Below are positions 1 through 7,600 of a stretch of DNA of 9,334 bases, piece by piece (position 1 is the first letter of the stretch; every line of letters begins with the position of its first letter). Both the position numbers and the translations under genes were made by a program. Origin of the DNA: Spirochaetia bacterium (GTDB lineage: Bacteria; Spirochaetota; Spirochaetia; Treponematales; Breznakiellaceae); contig BNVF01000089.1 in NCBI GenBank assembly GCA_025997895.1, positions 1 to 9,334 of the forward strand. The letters run 5' to 3'. The notes beneath the pieces were generated by a model. The model was not told the origin of the DNA, did not search any database, and worked only from the letters and a program-made list of their open reading frames with translations.

Positions 1-3
1 ATG

Positions 4-199
4 CAAGCGAAGGAGCCCTGAATCCCGGGGTGAATCGGGAGCGCACTTTGAAAAAATGTTAAAGGGCGGTCTGGGGCGGAAATCACCTCTTGAGCCGAGT
101 TATTTTCGAGGTGAAAGGGGTGAGTTTTCGCCGCAGACCGCCAAGTAAATTTTCTGTGCGCTCCCGGGGACAAATCAGGATTCAGGGCTCCTTCGCTTG
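4..199. repeat. Long imperfect palindrome with 22-bp perfect terminal inverted repeats
   Basis: Positions 4-25 are the exact reverse complement of 178-199 (22 of 22). Further nested arms occur in the right order inside: 37-46 with 156-165 (10 of 10), 65-82 with 126-142 (one bulge and one mismatch), and 84-89 with 108-113 (6 of 6), leaving an 18-nt loop at 90-107. The whole 196-bp element can therefore fold into one long, interrupted hairpin as DNA or RNA. It has no credible ORF. The arrangement resembles a MITE-like non-autonomous element or a large intergenic hairpin repeat. No target-site duplication is visible, but only three bases of left flank are available. It lies just upstream of the AMMECR1 promoter. 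The inverted repeats are seen directly; the mobile-element reading is inference. Confidence 0.8.
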
Positions 200-222
200 T
201 GGTAGTACGATAACGTAACAGC

Positions 223-251
223 GCGACAAATTACCATTTATCAGCTATACT
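223..251 (+). promoter_or_regulatory. Sigma-70-type promoter for the AMMECR1 gene
   Basis: A -35 box GCGACA at 223-228 (4 of 6 to consensus) is followed by a 17-nt spacer and a -10 box TATACT at 246-251 (5 of 6). Transcription would be expected to begin about 6-8 nt after the -10 box, which falls on the ATG at 257. The transcript would then carry almost no leader. There is no Shine-Dalgarno sequence between the -10 box and the ATG. Confidence 0.6.
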
Positions 252-256
252 GAGCT

Positions 257-844
257 ATGGATTTTACCATAACCCCCATAGAGCAAAAGCTCCTGCTGGC
301 CTGCGCCAGGGAGAGTATTGTCTCGGAACTGGAAGGCCGCAAACCCCGTTATCAGCAGGATGCGGCGGAGCATCCGGTACTGCAGGAACCCTGCGGCGCT
401 TTTGTTACCCTGCATAAGCGGGAGACGTCGCCTTTAGGCGACGGCAAAACGCGGAGTCTGCGGGGCTGCATAGGCAGAATGAGCGCGAGCCTGCCCCTGG
501 TAGAGACCGTCCGTGTCATGGCGCGGGAAGCGGCTTTTGGGGACCCCCGGTTTCCGCCGCTCAGGCCCGGGGAACTGGAGCAGTGCTATATCGAAATTTC
601 AGCCCTTTCGCCCATGTCGTTATGTGCAAATCCCCGGCAGGTGCAGGTAGGCGTTCACGGCCTGTATCTGGTCAGAGGAGGACGGTCGGGGGTGCTGCTG
701 CCCCAGGTGCCGGTTGAGCAGGGCTGGAATCTGGACGAATACCTGGACTATATCTGCGTCAAAGCAGGACTTCCCACCGGTTCTTATGAAGCCCCCGATG
801 CAAAGTTGTATACATTTACCGCAGTGGTTTTTGGCGAAGCATAA
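257..844 (+). CDS. amrA: AMMECR1 domain protein (AmmeMemoRadiSam system protein A family)
   Basis: This 195-aa protein is a full-length single-domain AMMECR1 family member. Visible family hallmarks are the N-terminal helix (residues 6-26), GAFVTL (47-52), the signature LRGCIG (68-73), DPRFPPL (96-102), and the C-terminal block with GVLLPQVP (145-152) followed by W157, EYL and KAGL (169-172). The biochemical function of the family is not established. In many bacteria it is encoded with, or fused to, Memo-like and radical SAM proteins, but neither partner lies in this window. The ATG at 257 fits the family's N-terminus. The next internal Met (75) would remove the LRGCIG motif. No Shine-Dalgarno precedes the start and a promoter sits directly in front, so leaderless translation is possible. 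The gene appears monocistronic, with a non-coding stretch and a minus-strand tRNA behind it. The symbol is the family name only; membership of a working three-part system is not shown. Confidence 0.9.
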   Translation: MDFTITPIEQKLLLACARESIVSELEGRKPRYQQDAAEHPVLQEPCGAFVTLHKRETSPLGDGKTRSLRGCIGRMSASLPLVETVRVMAREAAFGDPRFPPLRPGELEQCYIEISALSPMSLCANPRQVQVGVHGLYLVRGGRSGVLLPQVPVEQGWNLDEYLDYICVKAGLPTGSYEAPDAKLYTFTAVVFGEA

Positions 845-1163
845 ATCAAATAGTGAAGCCGGTTTCAAAGCGGCGTAGAGCTTTTTCCCTGCGTTACCCG
901 TGATAAGATTTGTCTCCTGAATGGCTTTTCTCAAGTTATAAGAGGAACCACTTATTACCCCCTGTTCTTTAGTAGGGATTCCATCTCTGAGTGGAAGGCC
1001 GATTGCTTCTCTAAAAGAGAGAGAATGCCAAGACGGAATCCACTCCGGAACCTTCTGTTTAATGCCAATTTCTGTGCCACAAGGTATTTTGGGTGATAGG
1101 GCATGCCATTTTAGGATTAGGACTTTGCTCTAATTCGTTATACTATAACAAATTAAGTCATTT
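845..1163. other. Intergenic stretch without a supported gene; possible minus-strand gene remnant
   Basis: This roughly 320-bp region is more AT-rich than the flanking genes. On the minus strand one frame stays open from 1129 (after a TAG at 1130-1132) down to 620, about 170 codons, and so runs into the antisense strand of the AMMECR1 gene. Its first 65 codons contain no ATG, GTG or TTG. The first possible start is a TTG at 934 without a ribosome-binding site. An overlapping minus-strand ORF of 49 codons runs from 1104 to 955 (ATG, no Shine-Dalgarno). I recognise neither product. A short GCCG/CGGC stem shortly after the AMMECR1 stop is too weak to call a terminator. The stretch may be a decayed gene or simply non-coding. 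Confidence 0.3.
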
Positions 1164-1234
1164 TTCCCCAGGGAGGATTTGAACCCCCACAAGCAGATCC
1201 AGAGTCTGCCGTGCTACCATTACACAACCGGGGA
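1164..1234 (-). tRNA. tRNA-Gln (anticodon CTG)
   Basis: The minus strand folds into a complete cloverleaf. The acceptor stem TCCCCGG/CTGGGGA has seven pairs including one G-T. The D arm is GTGT/GCAC with a loop containing GG. The anticodon stem GCAGA/TCTGC encloses the loop CTCTGGA, giving anticodon CTG (codon CAG). The T arm GGGGG/CCTCC encloses TTCAAAT. The discriminator base is A at 1164 and CCA is not encoded. The T1-A72 start and the CTCTGGA loop are typical of tRNA-Gln. Confidence 0.95.
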
Positions 1235-1258
1235 ATGTGTTCCAAATAACCGGAGTTA

Positions 1259-1288
1259 TTGAACCTCTTTAAGTATAAATCCTATAAA
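1259..1288 (+). promoter_or_regulatory. Candidate promoter for the DUF4130 gene
   Basis: TTGAAC at 1259-1264 (4 of 6) and TATAAA at 1283-1288 (5 of 6) are separated by 18 nt. A start near 1295 would leave a leader of about 30 nt before the ATG at 1327. The -10 box overlaps the -10 box of the opposite tRNA-Gln promoter by two bases. Confidence 0.45.
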
Positions 1289-1307
1289 GAAAACAATTTT
1301 TTGTCAA
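1279..1307 (-). promoter_or_regulatory. Promoter for tRNA-Gln
   Basis: On the minus strand there is a perfect -35 box TTGACA (plus-strand 1302-1307), a 17-nt spacer, and a -10 box TAGGAT (plus-strand 1279-1284, 4 of 6). Transcription starting near 1272 would give a leader of roughly 38 nt before the tRNA 5' end at 1234. Confidence 0.6.
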
Positions 1308-1326
1308 GCATTCTGTGGGAAGCATA

Positions 1327-2232
1327 ATGCAAAAAACCCTTGAACTAAATGCTATATGTATGTATAGTATGTATATGCAATACAGTCTTGGCCAGCTATT
1401 TTCCCTATTGAACGAAGACCACGCCCTTACTGGTGCAATGCCCTGTCTCCCTGCTTTCACAAATTCCAACGGCCAGGGGGATTTGTTTGACGACCAAGGA
1501 GAGGAACCAGCACTAGTTTCGCATAATGGGCAGGAAGATATAACTATCATCGCCGGGCTGTATTCTTCCAATGGCCTTGATATTTCCGCTCTTTCCAAAT
1601 CAGTGCGGCGGCTCTTTGAACTTTCGATAAATGCCTTTGACGCCTTTGTCCATGCCTGGATGAGCGAGTTCCCCATAGAGACGGAAACGCTCCGCTTTGG
1701 ACGGAAGGTGCTGGCTGCCGCAAATGCCGTTATTGGCAAGACTGCCACCGTTGACGAAACTGAGACCCCACGGCGTGCCGCGGAAAATGCCGCCGCCGAT
1801 CGGGGCGATGGGGATACCCGTATTGTACTGGATGCGGCGTACAAGGTTCGCCACGAAGTTGACCGACTCCGGGGGTTCTTGCGTTTTAGCCCCGGCGTGG
1901 ACGGCGTGTACTTTGCCCGCTGTGCGCCGGATCATTTTATACTCCCTGCCCTGGGGGAACATTTTACCCTGCGCTTTGGGAACACGCCCTGGGCTATTAT
2001 TGACGAAAAGCGTGGTCTCAGCCTCAGCCGTCTGCCGGGGGAGGGGCAACAATTCGGCGGCCTTCCCTTTGCTCTGTCCGCTGAACCTTTGCCGAAAGGC
2101 GCCGGGGCGGATTCCTGGGAAAAGCTTTGGCAACACTATCACAAGACCATCAACAATGAAAGCAGGAACAATCCTGGCTTGCAGCACAGGTTCATACCGC
2201 AACGTTACCGGAAATATCTTCCTGAACTGTAA
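1327..2232 (+). CDS. DUF4130 / TIGR03915-family probable DNA metabolism protein
   Basis: This 301-aa protein carries the features I associate with the DUF4130 / TIGR03915 family: a VRHEVDRLRGFLRF-type segment (residues 174-187), PDHFILPALGEHFTLRF (201-217), W222 followed by IIDEKRG, and a C-terminal block starting LWQHYHKTI (267-275) and ending with IPQRYRKYLPEL (290-301). The family is usually encoded beside a radical SAM protein and a uracil-DNA glycosylase-like protein and is presumed to act in DNA repair or modification; its reaction is unknown. No such partner is in this window. Residues 138-164 look like a low-complexity insertion. The N-terminus is poorly conserved, so the start is uncertain. 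ATG 1327 is chosen because GGGAAG lies a few bases upstream; a GTG at 1315 and later ATGs are alternatives. The gene precedes the efflux operon, which has its own -10 box, so it is probably a separate transcript. Confidence 0.8.
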   Translation: MQKTLELNAICMYSMYMQYSLGQLFSLLNEDHALTGAMPCLPAFTNSNGQGDLFDDQGEEPALVSHNGQEDITIIAGLYSSNGLDISALSKSVRRLFELSINAFDAFVHAWMSEFPIETETLRFGRKVLAAANAVIGKTATVDETETPRRAAENAAADRGDGDTRIVLDAAYKVRHEVDRLRGFLRFSPGVDGVYFARCAPDHFILPALGEHFTLRFGNTPWAIIDEKRGLSLSRLPGEGQQFGGLPFALSAEPLPKGAGADSWEKLWQHYHKTINNESRNNPGLQHRFIPQRYRKYLPEL

Positions 2233-2239
2233 CTTACAC

Positions 2240-2268
2240 TTTTTTTGTTTATTCTTATAGTATATAAT
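2240..2268 (+). promoter_or_regulatory. Probable promoter of the efflux operon
   Basis: A perfect -10 hexamer TATAAT lies at 2263-2268 in a short AT-rich gap. The -35 position (2240-2245, TTTTTT) matches consensus poorly, with a 17-nt spacer. Expected transcription start is near 2275, about 30 nt before the first gene. A weak -35 with a perfect -10 may mean an activator is needed, but no operator or regulator gene is visible. Confidence 0.5.
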
Positions 2269-2305
2269 ACAAATATTCGATCCCTGTATGTTTCCTGGAG
2301 GCATG

Positions 2306-3655
2306 GTGAAGTACGGTCTATGGCAACGCGTTTTTCTCGTGGTATTCCTGTGCCTGCTGTGCCTGCCCTTTTCGGGCGCCGATGAGCTTACCCTCACCCT
2401 GGATGATGCCCTGATCCGTGCGCTGGAACATAACCTGAGTTTAAAGAAGAATCTTATCGATCTTTCAAGCGCCGAATATTCGGCGAACCGGCTCTGGTCA
2501 GAAATTTTTCCCTCCATAAGCGGAAATGTCAGCGCCGGGTACTCCAGCGCCCTTTTTTCCGGGGATGGATTTGTGGTGAATGAGCAGGGAAGGAGTCTTG
2601 GCGCCGGCTTGGGAATTACGCTGGGGTTGAACGCGGGAATCCCCTACGCCATGAGGAACATCCGCCTGGCTTATCAGTCCAGTCTCCTGAAATACGAAGA
2701 TGCCCGCAATCAGCTTGCTATTCAGATAACGAAAAATTTTTATGGCCTTATAGCCGAACGTAATAATCTTGATTACCTTGTGGATATTCTGAATCTGGCG
2801 GAACGTCAGTATGAACGCAACAGGGTTGCCTTTAACAACGGCCTGGTAGGAGAACTTGCGGTGATGCAGAGCAGACTGGGGGTCGAGAACGCCCGCTATA
2901 ATCTGAGCGCCGCCAATTCCGCTTATGTAACCAGAAAGGGAGAATTTTTGGCATCTCTGGGTATCATGCAGGATACGCAAGCCTCCCTTGAAGTAAAAGA
3001 AGTAAAAATCGAGGGGAAAATTGAAAACATCAGAATTGAGGCTGACGCCGAGATGCTGATCCGGGAGTACCTTCCCAAACGGCCGGACATCGTGAGCCGC
3101 CATCAGGAAATAACGCGCCTTGAACACGCTGAAAAGCAGTCCGCCCTTTCCGCGCGGGCGCCTTCGCTCAGTTTATCGGCGGAATGGAGTGCCAGGGATT
3201 TTGATCCATTTACTGATACGGTAACCGGAACCGCCCGGGTCAGCATCCCCATTGATCCCTGGATACCCGGTACCGGCAAAAACCAGACGATCCGTAACGC
3301 GAAACTTTCCGTGGAAAAGGCAATGCTGGATCTGAAAATTGCCGAAGATGCGGCAATAACCCAGATACGTTCCCTTGCGGCTAATCTGCGGAACTCCTGG
3401 GACAGCGTCGAGATTGCCCGTCTCAGCCTGGGTGTAGCCGAGCGCAGCTATGAACTTACCGAGCAGGGGTTCAGAAACGGTGCGGTTGAATCCCTTACGC
3501 TGGAAGATGCCCGGAACAATCTTGCCAATGCCCGGCAGCGTTTGCTGCAAAGTGAACTTTCTTATTTCAATATGACCCTCGATCTTTCCGCCGCTTTGAA
3601 TGTTGACTGGAAAGATCTCAATACGATTCCAGGAGTGTCAGGTGAAAAAAAATAA
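2306..3655 (+). CDS. TolC-family outer-membrane efflux channel
   Basis: This 449-aa outer-membrane factor forms the trimeric channel and periplasmic tunnel of a tripartite efflux pump. Residues 1-25 are a signal peptide (basic start, hydrophobic core, SGA just before the probable cleavage site). Two OEP repeats follow at about 29-220 and 247-432. Each has long amphipathic helices and the matching motifs FNNGLVGELAVMQSRL (176-191) and FRNGAVESLTLEDARNNL (389-406); the conserved RPD is at 259-261. Length is normal for the family. Three starts are possible: ATG 2288, ATG 2303 and GTG 2306. GGAGG at 2297-2301 is only 1 nt from 2303 and 4 nt from 2306, so GTG 2306 is preferred, giving a typical MKYG-type signal peptide. 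The gene end overlaps the adaptor gene by 14 nt, implying translational coupling. It belongs with the two genes that follow. Confidence 0.92.
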   Translation: MKYGLWQRVFLVVFLCLLCLPFSGADELTLTLDDALIRALEHNLSLKKNLIDLSSAEYSANRLWSEIFPSISGNVSAGYSSALFSGDGFVVNEQGRSLGAGLGITLGLNAGIPYAMRNIRLAYQSSLLKYEDARNQLAIQITKNFYGLIAERNNLDYLVDILNLAERQYERNRVAFNNGLVGELAVMQSRLGVENARYNLSAANSAYVTRKGEFLASLGIMQDTQASLEVKEVKIEGKIENIRIEADAEMLIREYLPKRPDIVSRHQEITRLEHAEKQSALSARAPSLSLSAEWSARDFDPFTDTVTGTARVSIPIDPWIPGTGKNQTIRNAKLSVEKAMLDLKIAEDAAITQIRSLAANLRNSWDSVEIARLSLGVAERSYELTEQGFRNGAVESLTLEDARNNLANARQRLLQSELSYFNMTLDLSAALNVDWKDLNTIPGVSGEKK

Positions 3656-4655
3656 ACTCGTTACCGCGGTGATTCTTATCCTGATAGCGATTTTTGCGCT
3701 GCTTATTGCATATACCCTTATTCAGCGGAACCAAAGCGCAGCGCCGGCAATTTCTACAGGGGCGGCAGGCGGCGGTGGGATGGGTGCTCCTGGAGCCATG
3801 CAGGGCGCAGGTGCCGGACAAAACACCCAGGGCACTGCCGGATCGCGTAACGTACAAGCAGCGCGTAGTGCAACCGTAGTCAGGGTAACGCCGGTCGTTC
3901 CCGGTACTATCGAAAACAGCGTGGTGATAAATGGCGACGTGCTTGCCCGGAATCAGGTTTCGATTTTTCCCACTATGGGGGGAAAGCTGGTAGAAACCCG
4001 GCTTGGCGTTGGGGATCGCGTTAGCCGGGGCGATGTGGTGGCTATGGTGGACCCTTCCCGGCCCGGCGAAGTGTATTCCCAAAGTCCGGTTATTTCCACC
4101 ATTTCAGGCACTGTGCTGCAGGCGCCTTACAGTATCGGCGATACCCTTACAACCCAGTCGGCAGTGTATGTGGTAGGCGATCTCTCCGGCCTCCGGGTGG
4201 AGACCTTTGTGCCGGAGCGTTTTGTTTCTTCGATCAGGCAGGGACTCGGCGCCCAGGTGCGGCTTGAGGCCATTCCCGGCGAAACTTTTTACGCCGAGGT
4301 CGATGAAGTAAGCCCCGTACTGGACCCGGCGAGCCGCACCATGCGGTTACGGCTTCGCTTTGCGGGCAGCGCAGACCAGCGCGTAAAGGCGGGGATGTTC
4401 GCCACAATAAGCCTGGTAACCAATACCAGGGCGAATGTGCCGGTCATGCCCAGGAGTGCAGCTATCAACACCTACGGTTCATGGATTGTTTTTACCGTGG
4501 ATGAAAACAGCATCGCCCGGCGGCGTGAGGTGCAACTTGGCATTGAGAACGAGGAATTGTTTGAGATACTGAGCGGTCTTGAAATTGGAGACAAGGTAGT
4601 CAGTGCGGGGCAGAATTTTCTCTCCGATGGCGACCTTGTCAGAATTGTTGAATAG
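3642..4655 (+). CDS. RND efflux periplasmic adaptor (membrane fusion protein) without an alpha-hairpin
   Basis: This 337-aa adaptor links the inner-membrane pump to the outer-membrane channel. Residues 1-28 hold a basic start and one hydrophobic membrane anchor (about 6-25) with no lipobox. Residues 33-76 are a flexible Ala/Gly-rich linker. The first half-lipoyl motif is at about 104-137 (GGKLVETRLGVGDRVSRGDVV), the second at about 150-180 (ISGTVLQAPYSIGDTL). The beta-barrel (about 181-262, including AGMFATISL) and membrane-proximal domain (263-337) follow. Only about 12 residues separate the two lipoyl halves, so the coiled-coil hairpin that meets TolC in AcrA-like adaptors is missing. The Borrelia adaptor BesA is reported to share this. 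The start GTG 3642 has AGGAG (3631-3635) six nt upstream and lies inside the end of the channel gene. The pump gene follows after 15 nt. Confidence 0.92.
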   Translation: MKKNKLVTAVILILIAIFALLIAYTLIQRNQSAAPAISTGAAGGGGMGAPGAMQGAGAGQNTQGTAGSRNVQAARSATVVRVTPVVPGTIENSVVINGDVLARNQVSIFPTMGGKLVETRLGVGDRVSRGDVVAMVDPSRPGEVYSQSPVISTISGTVLQAPYSIGDTLTTQSAVYVVGDLSGLRVETFVPERFVSSIRQGLGAQVRLEAIPGETFYAEVDEVSPVLDPASRTMRLRLRFAGSADQRVKAGMFATISLVTNTRANVPVMPRSAAINTYGSWIVFTVDENSIARRREVQLGIENEELFEILSGLEIGDKVVSAGQNFLSDGDLVRIVE

Positions 4656-4670
4656 GCCAGGGGGCTTGAA

Positions 4671-7600
4671 GTGAACATAGCCGGATATTCGGTCAAACGG
4701 CCGGTTACAATTGTGATACTCTATGCCCTGGCAATGGGCATCGCGCTTACTATGGTTTCCAATCTGGCGGTGGATCTCTACCCTTCCACCGCACGGCCGG
4801 TGCTCTCGATCTTTACCCGTTTCCCCGGTGCGGGTCCCTCCGATGTGGAACGTAATGTTACCGATCGCCTGGAGCGTTCTCTCTCCGCTTCACGGGGTCT
4901 TACCAACATGACGAGTAACTCCCAGTTTGAATCGAGTTTTATCAATCTTGAATTCGCATTTGGTACCGACATGGACAAGGCCATGACCGATGCCCAGACT
5001 TTGGTAAACCGGCTGGTCAATTCCCTGCCCGATGGCGTACAGACCCCCATGGTGCGCCGCTTTGACATGAGCGCCATGCCGATAATGCGTCTGGTGGTAC
5101 GGGGCAATTATCCGCCGGATCAGCTCCGCATTTTCGCCGAAGACGAGATTCAGGCGGGCATTGAGCGGGTTGAGGGAGTCGCCGCTGCGGAAGTTACCGG
5201 CGGTACTACCCAGGTGGTCAAGGTTGCGGTTGCCCTCAACCGCCTCGCCGCGTTCAACCTGACGTTAAACGACATTTCTTCATCGTTAAAGGGACAGAGT
5301 ATACTTTCTTCCGGGGGGAATCTGCGGCGGGGTACGCGGGAGTACCAGATCATGACCCAGGAAGAACTGGTGAGTATTGATCAGATAAAGCGCCTGGTGG
5401 TAAAGACGGTGAATCTTTCCGCCGCCGGTTCCAATCAGGCCAATCGCTCCCAGGTGGTACGTCTTGAGGATGTGGCTGATATCAGCCTTGGCTATAACGA
5501 TAACGCCGCCAGGGTGTACGTGAACGGCCAGAGCGGCGTGTATATTCAGGTTACCAGCGAAAGCGGCAGCAATCAGGTGCGGGTGGCCGACCGTGTCAAG
5601 GCCGCCCTTGCAGAGATCAACGCCACCCTTCCCCAGGGTCTCACCCTGGAAGTTCTTTCAGATAACACTACCCTGATCAAGGCTACGCTGGATCAGGTGT
5701 ACAGCAACGCCTTTCAGGGCGCCGCACTCGCCATGCTCATACTACTGCTCTTCCTCCGCAACATCAAAGGCACCTTGATCATCGGTCTTGCCATTCCCAT
5801 TTCGATACTGCTCACCCTCATGTTCATGTCGATTTTTGGCTTTACCCTGAACCTCCTCACCATGACCGGGCTCATCATGGGATTGGGTATGACCATGGAC
5901 GGCTCCATCGTGATTCTGGAAAACGTCCACACATACCGGGAACGGGGCGCAAAAAGCGAAATTGCCGCCATTTTGGGAAGCCGCGAAATGTTACGGGCCA
6001 TCATCGCATCCTCGGCAACTACCCTCTGTGTATTTATTCCGCTTATCATCTACAAAAACGATCTCCGTGAAATGGGACAGCTTTTCAGCGACCTTATTTT
6101 TACGGTGGTGATTTCCCTGGTAGCCTCCCTGCTGGTGGCGATTACCCTGGTACCCAGTCTCTGCGGTTCAATTCTCCGCCTCAATACCCGCAGGCAAAAG
6201 CCGCTGAAAAATCCGGTGCTCCGAAAAATCGATGACACAATGGAAGCTTTCTTCCTGGGAATGGAAAACAAATACCGTGGTGCACTGGATTACTGTCTTT
6301 CCCACCGGATTATCGTTTTGGCCCTGGTGCTCCTGATACTGATTTTTTCGCTCATGCAGTTTGGCGGTATAGGCATGAATATGTATATCCGTACCCGCAC
6401 CGACGACAATGTGAATATCAATGTGGCTATGCCCCAGGGAACCGCCATTGATGTTACCGAGGAAACCCTGTTTGAGCTTGAGGATCTTATCAAGCGTGAG
6501 GTGCAAGGCTACCGCAACATTATTCTTACTGCCCGGCGCAGCGGAAATAATCAGGGCTCTATTCAGATAACGCTCCCTGAGCCTGCAAAACAGATCGATA
6601 CGCCGGATTCGATTATCCGCAAACTTACGCCCTACGCCAACGCGATTCCCGGCACGCAGATCAGCTTCAGGGCAGGGCGGGGCATGGGAAATACCCAAGC
6701 GGTGGAAATTGCCGTCAGTTCCAGAAACTACGACGCCATTATGGAAAGCGCCGAAGAAATTCAGCGTATACTGATGCGTTATCTGCCGGAAATTGAGAAT
6801 CCCACCATAAATATTGACGAAGGCGCGCCCCAGTTGCAGGTTGAGATTGACCGTGACCGTGCCGCGAGTTTTGGCCTTTCCCTTGCGGCAATCGCCTCTG
6901 AGATACGCACCGCCATGGACGGAACTGCCGCCACTACCATGAGCCGGGGAGACCGGCTCCTTGATGTACAGGTACAGCTCCGGGAATCCGACCGCCGGGG
7001 TCTTCCCAATCTGGACGCTATTTTTGTGATGGCTCGCAGTGGTTCCAGGGTTTCCCTTTCCAATGTGGCCCGGATAGCCGAAAGCCGCGCCCCTTCCTCC
7101 ATACGCCGGGAAAAACAGGAACGGGTTATTCGCGTAACAGGCGATCTGGGTGCGGGCATTGCCGCCACCGAAATGCAGCGCCGCCTTGAGGACACGGTGA
7201 AGCAGTACCTCATCCCCCGTGAGGGCGTAACAATACGCTACCTGGGCGAGGCACAGGAGATTCAATCCTATTTCTGGCGTTATATGTTTATTATCGCCAC
7301 CGCCGTATTCCTGGTCTTTGGCGTCATGGCAAGCCAGTTTGAATCTTTTGTAGACCCCCTCATCATTTTCTTCACCATTCCCCTGCTTTTTATCGGCGTT
7401 ATCTGGATATACAAATCGACCGGCCAGGCCATGTCTATGTTCTCCGCAGTGGGCATTGTCGCCCTTGTCGGCGTGGTGGTAAACAACGGCATAGTGCTGG
7501 TTGACTTTACCAACACCCTGCGGGCCCGGGGCATGAAGGTGCGTGACGCCTGCCTTGAAGCGGGCCGCAGCCGCCTGCGTCCGATTTTAATGACCAGCCT

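Noticed and set aside
852..885. Possible rho-independent terminator after AMMECR1
   Set aside because: The stem is only GCCG/CGGC with a 9-nt loop, and the T-run is separated from it by several bases.
620..934. Minus-strand ORF of 104 codons overlapping the AMMECR1 gene
   Set aside because: Most of it is antisense to a well-supported gene and it begins at a TTG without a ribosome-binding site; only the open stretch beyond 845 is kept as a low-interest observation.
2234..2247. T-run after the DUF4130 gene as a terminator
   Set aside because: No GC-rich hairpin precedes the T-run; it is more simply part of the AT-rich promoter region of the efflux operon.
1600..2517. Long minus-strand ORF of 305 codons
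   Set aside because: It is antisense to the DUF4130 gene and the start of the channel gene, both of which have clear family motifs; its composition shows no recognisable domain.
6168..7265. Minus-strand ORF of 365 codons
   Set aside because: It is antisense to the RND pump gene, which is intact and full-length; it is a frame shadow of biased codon use.
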